DNA of 64,000 bases from Hyaloscypha bicolor E (Eukaryota; Ascomycota; Leotiomycetes; Helotiales; Hyaloscyphaceae), in NCBI RefSeq assembly GCF_002865645.1, contig NW_020194625.1, positions 62,001 to 126,000 on the forward strand. Direction: 5' to 3'. The notes under the pieces were generated by a model. That model worked only from the letters and a program-made list of their open reading frames with translations. It had not been told where the DNA came from and did not search any database. How positions within the stretch are numbered: the first letter of the stretch is position 1; every line of letters starts with the position of its first letter. Positions 11,501 to 22,369 of this stretch are shown here, piece after piece. The position numbers were made by a program, and so were the translations under genes.

Positions 11501-13260
11501 GTAATCTGGGACTAGTATAAGAAGTATTTCTATAATAACTTGGTCTATAAGCTAGCCTATAACCCGTTAATTAATTTCCTGCTATTCTTGGTTAATTCTT
11601 ACTATAATTACAGCCTCTTTTTACTTAGTCTCGGCCTTACAAATCTCTAGTAAATACTTATAAATATTGCCCTGCCTGAGAATACCTTTAATTAGACTAT
11701 AAGCTACTATATAGCTAATCTATAGATTAATTATATCTATAAAATATTACTAGCAACCGTAATATAAGCCTAGCTAAATATAGACTAGTACTCTTACTTT
11801 TAGATAATTATAGTAATAATTACAAATAATTTACAGATTACTTATTTTTATTTATAAGGCCTTAGCGGGACCGGTAAGACATTTCTTTATAAGACCCTTT
11901 ACTACTATTACTATAGCTAAGGTAAGATAGTTCTATATATAGTATTAACGGGTATTACGGCTTTTCTTCTTTCGGATAAATACATATCTTACTTCTAGTT
12001 CCGGATCCCGCTCGAACTTAATAAGTTATCCGTAAGTATAATTACTAAGATAAGCCGGCTCGGAGCTCTCTTGTATTCTACAGACCTAATTATCTGAGAT
12101 AAGGTACCTATATAATACAAATACTGCTTTGAGATAGTATACCGGCTAATAGTTAATTTATAATTAGTTATAGATAATATTCTTTTTAGAGAAGTACCTA
12201 TAATTCTCGGAAGGAATTTTACCCAGATCTTACTAGTAGTCTTATATAATTTACAGGCCAATATAGTACGGGCCTGTTTATAGTAGATATAGATCTAGCT
12301 ACGGCTTTATTAGTTATTATTATGGATTAATATACAGGTCTATAATAACCCGTCCGAGCAGGATTTTATAGACTAGATTAGTAGTCTTCCGTATAACCTA
12401 TTTTTAAATAGGCAGATTATACTCCCGCCTTTTATTCTATATATCTAGTTAGTTACGGACCTAATTAATTATATCTACCTATAAGAGCAACTCTTATAGG
12501 CCCTATATAATTACCGGGTCTTTAGTAGACAGGCAATCCTATTAACCCTGAATAATACGATCTATAAGCTTAACCAAATAATCCTGGATATACTCCCTAG
12601 CCAGGAACAGATATATTTTATAGTAGATTTGGCTAATATAAATAAGGCAGATCCTGAAATCGCAGAATTATCTCTAGAGATCTTATAGAATATCTATTTA
12701 CCAGATCTGCCTCTCTCTAAGCTATAACTCAAGATTAGTATACCTATAATACTCTTATAGAATCTCTATTTATAGAAAGGGCTTTATAACGGGTTATAGA
12801 TATCGATTTATAGCTTTGGGAGGTTCTCGATTCGTATATAGCTACTAGGTAGTAACTTTAATAGCTAATTACAGACAATTCTACGGATTAAGCTCTAGTT
12901 AACGGATTAGTAACTATCTTTTATGCTTTCCTATAAATAGTTTCTTGCTTTATTCTTTATAATAACTATTAATAAGTTATAGGACTAGTTATTTGAGGTA
13001 ATAGGAGTAAATTTACGGTCTCTAGTCTTTTCTTATAACTAGTTCTATATAGCAGCCTTACGGGTAATCTTATAGGTAAGGCTTTATATTTTTTACTCTC
13101 TAATATAAACTATATAAGTAATATAATATACCCAGAAATATTATAAGGTCTTATTTAGCTTTTAATTTATTTACGAGTAACTTTATATATTTACGGGCTA
13201 TTTTCCTTCTTATATTATCTATAAAGAGTCTATAAAAAGTCCGTACCTGATTTATATACT
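8560..13260 (+). pseudogene. Helitron Rep-helicase, RIP-killed
   Basis: One long plus-strand frame is readable across about 4.7 kb with only TAA/TAG interruptions. The middle has the Helitron-like N-terminal (Rep) signature: FITFIANPY followed by PEITDYLL (about 10170-10230), then YTGHIYIIKY (about 10327). The HUH motif should follow but reads Y-I-Y at 10375-10383, the product expected from CAT to TAT. Downstream, a PIF1-type helicase domain carries the Walker A motif GLSGTGKT at 11858-11881, still intact, then ITAFLL and the helicase tail to about 13230. In living elements the protein drives rolling-circle transposition. Frequent in-frame stops and loss of both HUH histidines make this copy dead. 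Confidence 0.85.
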
Positions 13261-13299
13261 TAGCTAAAAGCCTTTATTATATTCTAAATCTATTCGGGA

Positions 13300-13384
13300 C
13301 GAGTTTAGGGCAAAATTATTAATTGGCCCCGAAGCTTATATAGGGCCGCCAATTAATAATTTTAGCAAAGCGGCCCTAAACTCG
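13300..13384. repeat. Strong foldback just 3' of the Helitron ORF
   Basis: Arms CGAGTTTAGGGC (13300-13311) and GCCCTAAACTCG (13373-13384) are perfect complements. An inner pair, aaaattattaattggc (13312-13327) and its complement (13348-13363), is also perfect, with a 20-base loop and a 9-base bulge on the right. It is far less RIP-mutated than its surroundings. It may be the Helitron's terminal hairpin or a tiny foldback element. Confidence 0.6.
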
Positions 13385-14304
13385 TTTAATATAGCCTATT
13401 ATATATAACTAGCTATTCTAAATCTTTAATATTCTTAATTTTGAATTCTAATTTTTATATATATAAAATACTATTTTGAAATCTAATATAATAGCTATTT
13501 CTTATTTATTCTTAATTATAAACTATATTATATTATTTCTTAGAATTAAATATTTTAGATATATATTTATAAAAAAAGCTCTAGTAATTTAAAAATACTA
13601 GTATTTATTATTTTATAATATATAAATACTAATAAGTATTTTAATAATTAAGAATTTATTAATAGTACTTAAATACTAAAAGAAATATATATTAAATATA
13701 TAGGCTCTAAATTTAATTTAATAATTACTATATATAAGTAGTAATTATTACTTTTTAATTCTAAATTTATTTTAATTTTTACTAAAAATTTATATTTTAT
13801 ATTTATTTACTTTAATATCTATTATTTTTAATTTTATTATATTTTTAACTTCTTATTATTTAATCTAAAATTTATATAATACGTTTATTTAAACCCAAAT
13901 ATCCTTAATATAATAACTATTTTATAAATAATAAATTATATTCTTTAATTTCTCGATATCTAAAATATAACTATAAGAATTCTGGATAAGAAAATCACTT
14001 AAAAAGTAAATCTCTAAATTCTATCCGATTTAATAAAAATAGTTAAGATAAAACTATAAAACTCCTAAATTCGAATAGAACTAATAAAAATAAAATTCTA
14101 GATACTTTTTAGAAGAATTTATTCTAATCTGGAATTAAATAGAAAAGGCTTAGTATTTAATAAAAAAACTATACTTTAGTATATTTAAAAATATATATAG
14201 AAGCTATATCTAAAAATATAAACCTTATTTTAATTCTATATAAATATTAGGCTAATATATTATATAGTTAATTTAGGATCTAATAGAACTTATAATTAAA
14301 TTAT
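13385..14304. repeat. AT-rich RIP DNA, nothing recognised
   Basis: Very AT-rich, without readable domains, repeats of note, or less mutated islands. Confidence 0.5.
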
Positions 14305-14608
14305 TATAATATAATAAGCCGTATTTTATTAAAATTGCTTTGTTTTAATAGTTTTAATATTTTAATTATATAATAAAGGCTAGGGCCTTTTATATATAAC
14401 TGGCAGGAATTAAATAAAAAAGCTAGCTTTTCTATAGTTTTAGATAATAATTCCTTCTCTATATTTAATTAATTAAGCTTTTATATACTATATACTATTT
14501 ATATTTTACTATTTATATCTTTAATCTTATTATTTTATTATTAAGTCTCGTTTTATATTCTAATATACTTTATATAGGTTTTTATCTTATTATAGTTTCT
14601 TTCCTATA
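14305..14608 (+). mobile_element. Solo LTR of the 21-kb Gypsy family
   Basis: It aligns over its whole length with the LTRs at 21027-21329 and 33844-34146, differing mainly by C-to-T and G-to-A. Both sides carry TTAT, consistent with a 4-bp target duplication. What follows does not match the Gypsy internal region, so this is a solo LTR left by recombination, later RIP-mutated. Confidence 0.75.
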
Positions 14609-14929
14609 TTATATAAGCAAATATAATTAATGTTCTAAAAGAGAAGCCTGTTTTACTATTACTTCCTTTAATTAAACTATATTATAAGATATTAGCTTTA
14701 TATATCTTTTATACTTATAAGGTATTAAGTAATATAAAGGAAATATAAATAAAATATAATATATATTATAAAACATATATTAATCTTAATAAATAGAGCC
14801 TTATAAATATTATTATTTTATATAATATTTAGGAAATATATAAATAATAAGTTATTTTACTATATATAATTATTATAGCTAATATAATTAATAGAAACGA
14901 GCTCTTACTTATAGATTTTACTATATATC

Positions 14930-15658
14930 TTATAAAAGATATATATTTATATTAATAGCTTTATTCTTTTAGTAAATAAGCTTCTAGAATAAAAAGAGGT
15001 TAAATAGAACTTTAATTTTCCTTTTCTAGCTATTAAAGTAAACCTTAATTATAAACTTAATATATTAAAACGAGTTAATTAATATTAGGTTAATAAAAAG
15101 ACAAAGGAGATAGAGGTACTAAGCCCATTTTCCTTTAAATAGAAGGCACTTAAGTTTCTGATTAGTTAATTTACTTAATAGAAAAAGACTAATTCAAGGC
15201 ATATATATATATGCTTTAATATTAACGAGAAGCACGAGCTAAAATCGCCTTTACTAGAACAGGAAAATAGTTAAAATAGCTATCCTATAATATTAATATC
15301 CCTAATCCCGGAGCTAGAAACTCTAATTCCCGCTCCTGCTCCTGCTCAAGCTAGCCAGGAGAGGATCTTTCCAGGTGGAATTACTATATCCCAAGTAAAC
15401 GCCTAATTAGCGGCTAATTGGGAATCAGAGCCCGAATTTGAAGCTATAGGTATAGCTTCATCTACTAGAAAAAGAAAGAGATTAGAGGAAAAGGAGACCT
15501 TTGATAATAGAGTAATTGATTTAGAGGCTACTGGGGATAGTGTTTTTATTCCTAATAGATCAGCTAATGCTCTAGGGGGTAGAGAGGGTAGTAAAGATAA
15601 TAATGGAGCCCGGAGGGTCCTGCCAGCTAGAAAAAAGTTGTTGAAATTAGGGGCCTGA
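14930..15658 (+). pseudogene. Unknown protein, C-terminal part preserved
   Basis: A single frame can be followed from about 14930 to the TGA at 15656-15658. The 5' half is riddled with TAA/TAG (RIP). From about 15310 on it is almost clean. The readable tail has a Pro/Ala run (LIPAPAPAQASQE), SQVNA, ESEPEFEAIG, a basic RKRKRLEEKE patch that could be a nuclear signal, and a Lys-rich end (ARKKLLKLGA). I do not recognise the family. The gradient of mutation from left to right suggests RIP spreading from the neighbouring repeats, or a repeated 5' part. It could be the C-terminus of a transposon protein. Confidence 0.45.
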
Positions 15659-15718
15659 GGCCCCTAATAGGCTTAGTAAGCCCTGGAACCGAACGCCATG
15701 GGGCTGTGCACTAGCTTA

Positions 15719-15788
15719 ATACCCTGTCCAGCTGGAATACCCTGTATAGCTGGAATACCCTGTACGGCTGGAATACCCTGTATAGCTG
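15719..15788. repeat. 18-bp tandem repeat, four copies
   Basis: The unit aataccctgtatagctgg is repeated four times with one to three substitutions each. The last copy is slightly short. It lies about 60 bp after the stop of the upstream relic. Confidence 0.85.
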
Positions 15789-15789
15789 T

Positions 15790-16110
15790 AAATCGGTTCA
15801 GCTGGCATAGGGATTTAGTACATGTGACTTAGGGGGTTCAGGGCTATATATACGGGCTACTTACCACTGTAGAACAGCAGTCAATTCAGTACCGTTTACT
15901 TGGTTTACATTGCAAGCACGTGACCCTAGCTATATTGCTTTAGCTAGTTCAACAAAAGTCTATATATAGGGGCAAGCACGTGAGGTTTAGTGACGAATAA
16001 GGGGGGGCGATCTGAGTACTAAAAATCTCGTATGTAACCAATTAATTATCTTTAGTACCATGCGATCATTAATTTATCGTGATTTCGTATATAAAATGCG
16101 ACTAATTTAA
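15790..16110 (+). promoter_or_regulatory. Promoter-like segment with CACGTG boxes
   Basis: There are two copies of GCAAGCACGTGA (about 15922 and 15971) and two TATATATA-type stretches (about 15846 and 15960). CACGTG is the core of bHLH-type sites. Both motifs contain CA and TG, which RIP would destroy, so this stretch has escaped mutation. It may be part of an LTR or of the gene at 16461; transcription is not shown. Confidence 0.3.
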
Positions 16111-16460
16111 TGTTGGGGTGGCAATTCGCGAAAATGCCGAGTTTTGATCCGAGCGTTCTTAAATTAAACCGTAGCGACGTCGTCCATGCATTACATGCCC
16201 CTGTGACTGGTAGATATTATTGGATGTTCGTGTTTGCATGTTCATTACCAACATATTGCGCCTTCGTTGCGGGCGATTCCTGTTTTGATCCTTGATTGCT
16301 GCATTCGTAGACCGAGGGAAACGCCGACAGGTTTCATGCCATGTCAAATCGAAGATAAAAGGGAGAAAGGCTACCCACCCACTTCTATTCTTTACATATT
16401 TCCCCTCCTCTCAATACTCACTCTCAACGGCTACTTTAAAGAACCCTCTGTAATCGAAAT

Positions 16461-17150
16461 ATGTCTGTAGCAACACGCAACTCCGCTCGAGCACAAAATG
16501 CTCGGCACAAAACGACATCCAAACTTCGAACTGCAACTCTCAACTCTACTCGAGGCAAGAATGTTCGGAGCAAAATGACAAATCCGGGTTTCACTGGTGC
16601 GGACATAGCTTTTGTTGATCTCGATACCCAGGATGTCCTCGATGTGGGAGCTCACAGCAACGCCTCTAACGGAATTGCCGCCGCCCAGTTTACTGTGACT
16701 GAGTATGCAGGAGGCAGCACTGTTGCCCAGAATCCTGTGATTGACGATATGGGAGCCCACTTGACTAGCAATGCTTCCTCCGGCGAGAATGCCGCACATG
16801 CCGTCGTGTATGAAGAACTCGGAGGAGGCAGGACCCAGGATCCTGCGATCGATAATGTGGGAGCTCACTTAACCAACAATGCTCCATCCGACGGGACTGT
16901 GGCCCAGGGAGGCAGAACTTCCGCCGAGGATCCTGTGACCTTGAATGCATGAGCTGATTTGACTAATACTAATACCTCCTCCGACGGGACTGCCGCTGTG
17001 ACGGAGCTTGTAGGAGCTGGCTTGGCCAACACCTCCCTAGATGGGACTACCGCCCAGGCCATTGTGACGGAGCCTGCAGGAGCTATAATTAGTTTCAAGC
17101 TCTTATATAAGCTTAAATGTATTAAATTACGAAAGTTAAAGAATTTCTAG
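16461..17150 (+). pseudogene. Orphan repeat protein, broken by a TGA and an AT-rich junction
   Basis: The ATG at 16461 follows a pyrimidine-rich leader (cccctcctctcaatactcac, 16397-16416) typical of fungal genes. The first 40 residues are basic (many Arg/Lys). Then a motif near (V/M)GAHLTxNAxSxG recurs at residues 63, 98 and 134, and again after an in-frame TGA (16950-16952) as ADLTNTNTSSDG and GAGLANTSLDG. Spacing is 35, 36, 30 and 21 residues, so the repeats are irregular and rich in Ala, Gly, Thr and Asn. The TGA sits where GGA is expected. After about 17085 the sequence turns abruptly AT-rich, so the natural C-terminus is lost. I recognise no family. No signal peptide or membrane segment is evident. 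Confidence 0.5.
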
Positions 17151-19211
17151 TAATTAATAACTTTTTTTAAATAATAATTACTAAGCTTTTATTTACTTAA
17201 AAAGTATAATAATTTGCTTTAATAATTAATACTAATATATTTAAAGAGCTTATTTATATATTTGAGTAATATAAAAGAATTTTTAAGGCCTTAATTTAAT
17301 AAAATAAGTAATATTTTTTACTTGAAATTTTTACTTCTTTTATTAGAAGATTTAAAGACTACTTATACTTATATAAGAAATAAAAATAAAAAGCATTTAT
17401 AATATTTTATTAATTACATTATTTTAGAGCTTATAATTACTAGTTTTTATATTAAAAAACTTAATTTATATTTTATAAATAAATAATTAAAAGCTATATA
17501 AAAGCAGCTCTTATTCTAAGTAATATATTAAATAATTAGATTAAATTAGATTAATAAGTATTTATCTCATTTAATTAAAGAATTTTGCTATTAATTAATT
17601 ATTAATTAATTTAATTAAATATTATAATTCAGCTTTTAATCTTATTAGCTAATATAATTACCTAATAATTATTTATATTCTATTACTTTCTAGATATATA
17701 TAATACGGTTATTTTATTAGGGAAATATACTTGAAATATACTAGAGATATTTAGAAAGCTAAACTTTTTATAAACTAGTATACTATAGAATATATATATT
17801 CTAGTTTTCTTTTCTTTAGCTTTAAATTATCTTTATAAAAGATCTTTTATCTTGCTTTCTAAGTCCTAAATACTAAATTTATAATATTAAATATATAATA
17901 ATATATATAATATTAGAAGGCTAAAAGCTAAAATAAAGCCAAAATAAGATTTAGTTTAATTATATTAGAAGTATACTTATTATATTAGAGCTATAGCTAT
18001 CTAGATAGCTATTTATTAAATTAAGTAAAGTATTTAAAACCTTAAGTTTTTTAATATTTCTTGCTCTAATTTCTTATAAATTATATTAATTATAAATAAA
18101 AAAATTAAAAATTAATCTTTATTAATAATAGATACTTTAGATTTAATAAAGAAATTCTAATTAAAAGAAATATTTAGAGCTTTTTAGTATTAAAAGTTCC
18201 TTTATATAATAAGCTTATTTTTCTTAATAATTTTACTAATATCTAAATTATATATTATATTTAATAAAAGTATTTTTGAAAAGTATTATATTTAAAAAGC
18301 TGGAATATATTTTAAAAAAACAAATTAGAATAAATAAAAAAATAAAATAAAAAGAAAAATAATTAAGTTTCTAAAAAGATTTCTTAGTTTATTATTATAG
18401 AAAAAAGGATTTAGTTAATTATTAGCTTAATTTAGCTTTTTTTATTATAGTATTATTAATTAGTAAAAGTAAAGAGAAAATTTAAAAAAGTTAAGAAACT
18501 TTTTTTTATATAATTAATTAAGTATTAATTAATTTAATTAAAATTAATTAATTTGATCTAATTAATATATTTAATCTAATTAATATATTTAATCTAATTA
18601 ATATATTTAATCTAATTAATTATTTAATATACTAATTATAAGAATATAAAAAGCTATAAAAGAAATTAAATTACTAAAGAATTTTAAATCCTAATAATAT
18701 ATATAATATAATTTTCTTAGCTTTTAGCTTATAAAGCTATTTAAGGCTAAAGCTAGGCTTATTTAAAACTAAGTATATTACTAGAAATATCTGGAAATAT
18801 TTATTTATTTATTTATTTAATTTTTTTAATTTTCTTAGTTTAATATAAAATATTAGAAAATAATGATTATAGAGCTTTTAATTAAAGTAAATAAACTATA
18901 TATATATTTCTTTATTAGCTATTTCCTTTATTTAAAGTATTAGAAATCTCTAAAAAATATATTATATAAATATAAATACTAGAAAGCTTAGTTTGGCTTA
19001 TTTAGTAATTCTTTTATTTAGCTAAAATTAGAGGCTTTTTTAAAAGCTTCTTTTAATTAAATAATTATATCTTGTTTTAAAAGAATTTCATGTTTTATAA
19101 GATATTTAGCTTTATCTTAAAGGTCTAAAAAGATTTAATAAGAGTTTTAATAATATTATAATAGGCAAGTAACTTTAAAAGCTAATCTTTAATATATATG
19201 AAAATAATTAA
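17151..19211. repeat. AT-rich RIP DNA
   Basis: Heavily mutated. On the minus strand parts of 18.8-19.2 kb read as coding-like (for example IQLKEAFKKASNFS if TAA is read as Gln) and may be the continuation of the TPR-like relic. A 19-bp array lies at 18551-18625. Nothing else is recognisable. Confidence 0.4.
18551..18625. repeat. AT-rich tandem repeat, about 19 bp, four copies
   Basis: The unit tctaattaatatatttaa is repeated four times in succession with almost no variation, which is notable inside otherwise degraded DNA. Confidence 0.8.
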
Positions 19212-20956
19212 TTACTTCTTTTTTATTAATAGCAGAGAAGAGTTAAAGAAGTGAGAATTCGCGATATTAATAGTAATATTAAAGATCTCCTTAATTATTG
19301 ACTTTAGATAGCAGAGAAGGGCTTCGAATACTTTAATAGCTTCTATTATGGGCATTTGGGATTCCAAATGCTTAGAAACGAGTATTCTTTTTATAGTAAT
19401 AGTGAGAAAATCATTAGGGCCCAAGACTCTTGTCCTCTCGGCTACAACTTTTTCCAAGGCCTGGAAGCAGATTGCTGCTGGTGCTGTTGCTACTGGTGCT
19501 GCTATTGCTGCTGCTGCTGCTGCTGGTGGTGGTAATAGTGGTGCTGGAGCTGGAGCTGGAGCTGGAGCTGTAACCGATTCCCCGCACCAAAACACGCGCT
19601 TAAGAAAAACACTTTTACTAATTAAAAAGCAACCACTTTATAATATCCTTTTATTTTTAATACATATATAAAGCCTATTAATAGTATTAAATTATATAGA
19701 TAATAAATATATTTTATAAAATTCTATTTTTAATAATTTTAATTAAAATATATTAATATTAATATAACTTTTATATTATATAATATTATAAAGCACAAAA
19801 ATTATAAAATTGTTACTTTATTATGGTATTTATAATATGTATATTAAAATTTTATATAACCTGTTTTTCAAAGAGTGAATTATAAAACTGAAGATTTAAA
19901 TTTTGAAATTTTGAAATTTTTTAAAACAATTTAATTTTTAATTTTTAATAAAATTTTAATTTTAATTTATAAAAATAATATATAAAGTTATGTATTATAT
20001 CCAATATATAAATAAAGATTTTAAATCTAAAAATTCATAATTATAAATGTTTTTATTAATTAATATTATTATTTAATTATAATTAATTTTTTTATAATAA
20101 TTTTTAAAAGATTTATATAATATAAAAATAAAAGAAATCTTTAATTTTGTTTTTATATACTTTACTAATATATAACTAATAATATTATAATATTATCTTT
20201 ATTAAATCTTTAATAATTTGGAAATAATTTATAATTTTAATATAAAACATAAAAACAATTTATATTTATATTTATTTATATAAAGAGCTTTAAAATATAT
20301 TTTTTAATTAATAAATATAAATAATATATAATATAATATTATTCTCAATTGAGATAAATTTAGAATTATAGAACTTTATAAATATAATACTTTTAATTAA
20401 AATAAAAATAAAAATAGCTTTACTATTTATATTATTTAGAAATAAATTAGAAGAATTAAATATTACCTTTTTATTGAATTATATTTTATAAGATATTTAA
20501 AAATTAATAATAATTTAATTTTCTTTAAACCTTTACTTAAATTTTATTAAGAAATTATACTTTTTATAAAAAATCTTTTATATATTATAAATAATATAAG
20601 TATTTTAAATATAAAATATATAGCTTTATAATAATTTATATAATAATTAAAAGATTATATTAAAAGTTAATTCTTTTTATATATATAAATATAAATTTAA
20701 TAGTTATTGTAATTATTATAAATCTAATATTATTATTATACTAAGTTATTATTCTATATAATTAAATTTTAAATTTTAAATTTTATAATAAACGGATTTG
20801 TAGTTATTTAGTTATTAAAGAAATAAAAATTCGCGAAAACGTGTTTTAGTACGGGACGTGTTTTGGTAAGGGACTTCGGTTAGCTAGGGCTGGTGCTGGG
20901 ACTGGGGCTAATGCTGGTGCTGCTAGTAGAGCAGGAGCAGATAGGAGAGAAGACAT
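19212..20956 (-). pseudogene. Ala/Pro-rich, TPR-like protein, split by a transposon
   Basis: The minus-strand ATG at 20956-20954 (MSSLLSAPALLAAP) opens an Ala/Pro-rich N-terminus. The element at 19573-20880 interrupts it. Removing that element with one TA copy keeps the frame, which resumes at 19572 with further Ala/Pro repeats. Next comes ERTRVLGPNDFLTITIKR and SQMPIIEAIKVFEALL, similar in spacing to kinesin-light-chain TPR units (VLGPEHPxTLxxxxNLA...EA). Such repeats mediate protein contacts and often form the C-terminal part of fungal NLR-like proteins. Sequence becomes AT-rich after 19250. The plus strand is also open here and ends in a Gly/Ala-rich frame with a TGA at 21014-21016, so the strand choice rests on the ATG and the TPR-like motif. 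Confidence 0.4.
19573..20880. mobile_element. TA-flanked element with AT-rich interior, 1308 bp
   Basis: The ends are inverted: ACCGATTCCCCGCACCAAAACACG at left, and its approximate complement at right closing in ACTTCGGT, each followed by a TA duplication (19571-19572, 20881-20882). The right end carries a 17-bp motif (acgtgttttggtaaggg) twice in tandem. The interior is very AT-rich, with no ORF. A TA target site points to the Tc1/mariner superfamily. It interrupts a GCT/GGT repeat region whose frame is otherwise continuous. It shares architecture with 45462-46696. Confidence 0.7.
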
Positions 20957-21026
20957 TCTACAGACTATAAGGAGTATTACGGGCCAGGGGCAGCCCCGCA
21001 GCGGGTATAGGGGTTGACTTACATAT

Positions 21027-21329
21027 TGTGGTACGGCAGGCCGTACTCGTCGAAAATCGCATTGTTTTGGCGGTTTTAAGGTTTAGGTCACATGGCAAAG
21101 GCTGCGGCCTTTTATATGTGACTTGCGGAAATCACATAAGAAAGCTGGTTTTTCTATAGACTTAGAGAATAATCCTTTATAAGTATTTAATTAATTGAGC
21201 TTTTATATACTATATACTATTTATACTTTACTATTTACGCTTTTGATTTATTATTTTACTATTAAGTTACGTTTTGTACTCTAGTATACTTTATATAGGT
21301 TTTTGTCTTATTATAGTTTCTTTCTTATA
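21027..21329 (+). repeat. 5' LTR of the Gypsy element
   Basis: Starts TGTGGTACGGCAGGCCG. The first 130 bp keep CA/TG dinucleotides and look almost unmutated, unlike the 3' LTR. Confidence 0.8.
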
Positions 21330-22369
21330 TATTTTATAATAAGTAATATAAGGAGAATAGAAACTTTATAATCAAGGTAATACTCTTATAAAGTTCTGAG
21401 AGGTATTTATAAGGCGGATTATTAGCTTAGTAAGTTAGGGGAAAAAAGGGCTATTATAATGCCTTAAGCCTAAGGCCAAAATATTAAAGATATACGAGTA
21501 TTAATCTTAGTATCTTATATTAATTTCCGATATACCTAGTAACTTGGATACGAGTTAGCTGCAAGATATAGTTACTAGTATAATATATAAGAGTAATAGA
21601 AATAGAGGCTAATTATAAAAGGAAAAGAGGCAGAGAAAATAGAATAAGAAATATTATACTAAAATAATATAAGTCAGACCTTAATTAGAATTAGACTTTA
21701 ATACTCGGAAATAAAGTTATATTATTAATTTATATATTATTTTTAGTTATAGTAAAAGCCGGAATTAAAGTAGCTTTAATCTTAATAATAAAGCTTATTT
21801 CTAAATCCGAAAAGGATACTTAAAAGAGGAAATACTCTTAAATTCAAGTAAAATAGTAAACTAGAATCAGAAATAAGAATTAAAAAGAAATCGGAAATAA
21901 GAAATTATATAAATAAACTAGAGAAGCTTCTAAAGAAAGAAATAGATACTAAATAAAGAAAGAAAAGAGAATTCAGAAAAGTTAGAAAAATTAGCAAAAT
22001 CATATTTATTATTTTTATTATTATCTTTAATAATATTAATAGATATACCTAGTTCGGCGAAATTAAGGGAAAATACTATAGATATTAAACTAAAGAAATA
22101 GGAAAAAAAGTATAAATAATAGAAATAAAACTGGAAAAGCTACTATCTTATTATTACTAATACTAAAACTTGAACCTTAACTATATTTATTATTATTAAC
22201 TAGTTTCTTTCTAATTCCGGTTCCTAAACCAAAAGATATACTTAAACGGGAAGTTAGTTCTTTAGGAACCTTATTAATAAAAGTCTCAGATACAGAAACT
22301 TTATAATTAATTAAAAAAAAGATTATTAAGATTAATATAGCTAAAAACAAGTATATATTAGTACCGGAT

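Noticed and set aside
16159..16347. Minus-strand frames over the repeat-protein gene (also 16431-16868)
   Set aside because: They are shadows of the plus-strand gene; the plus strand has the leader, ATG and periodic repeats.
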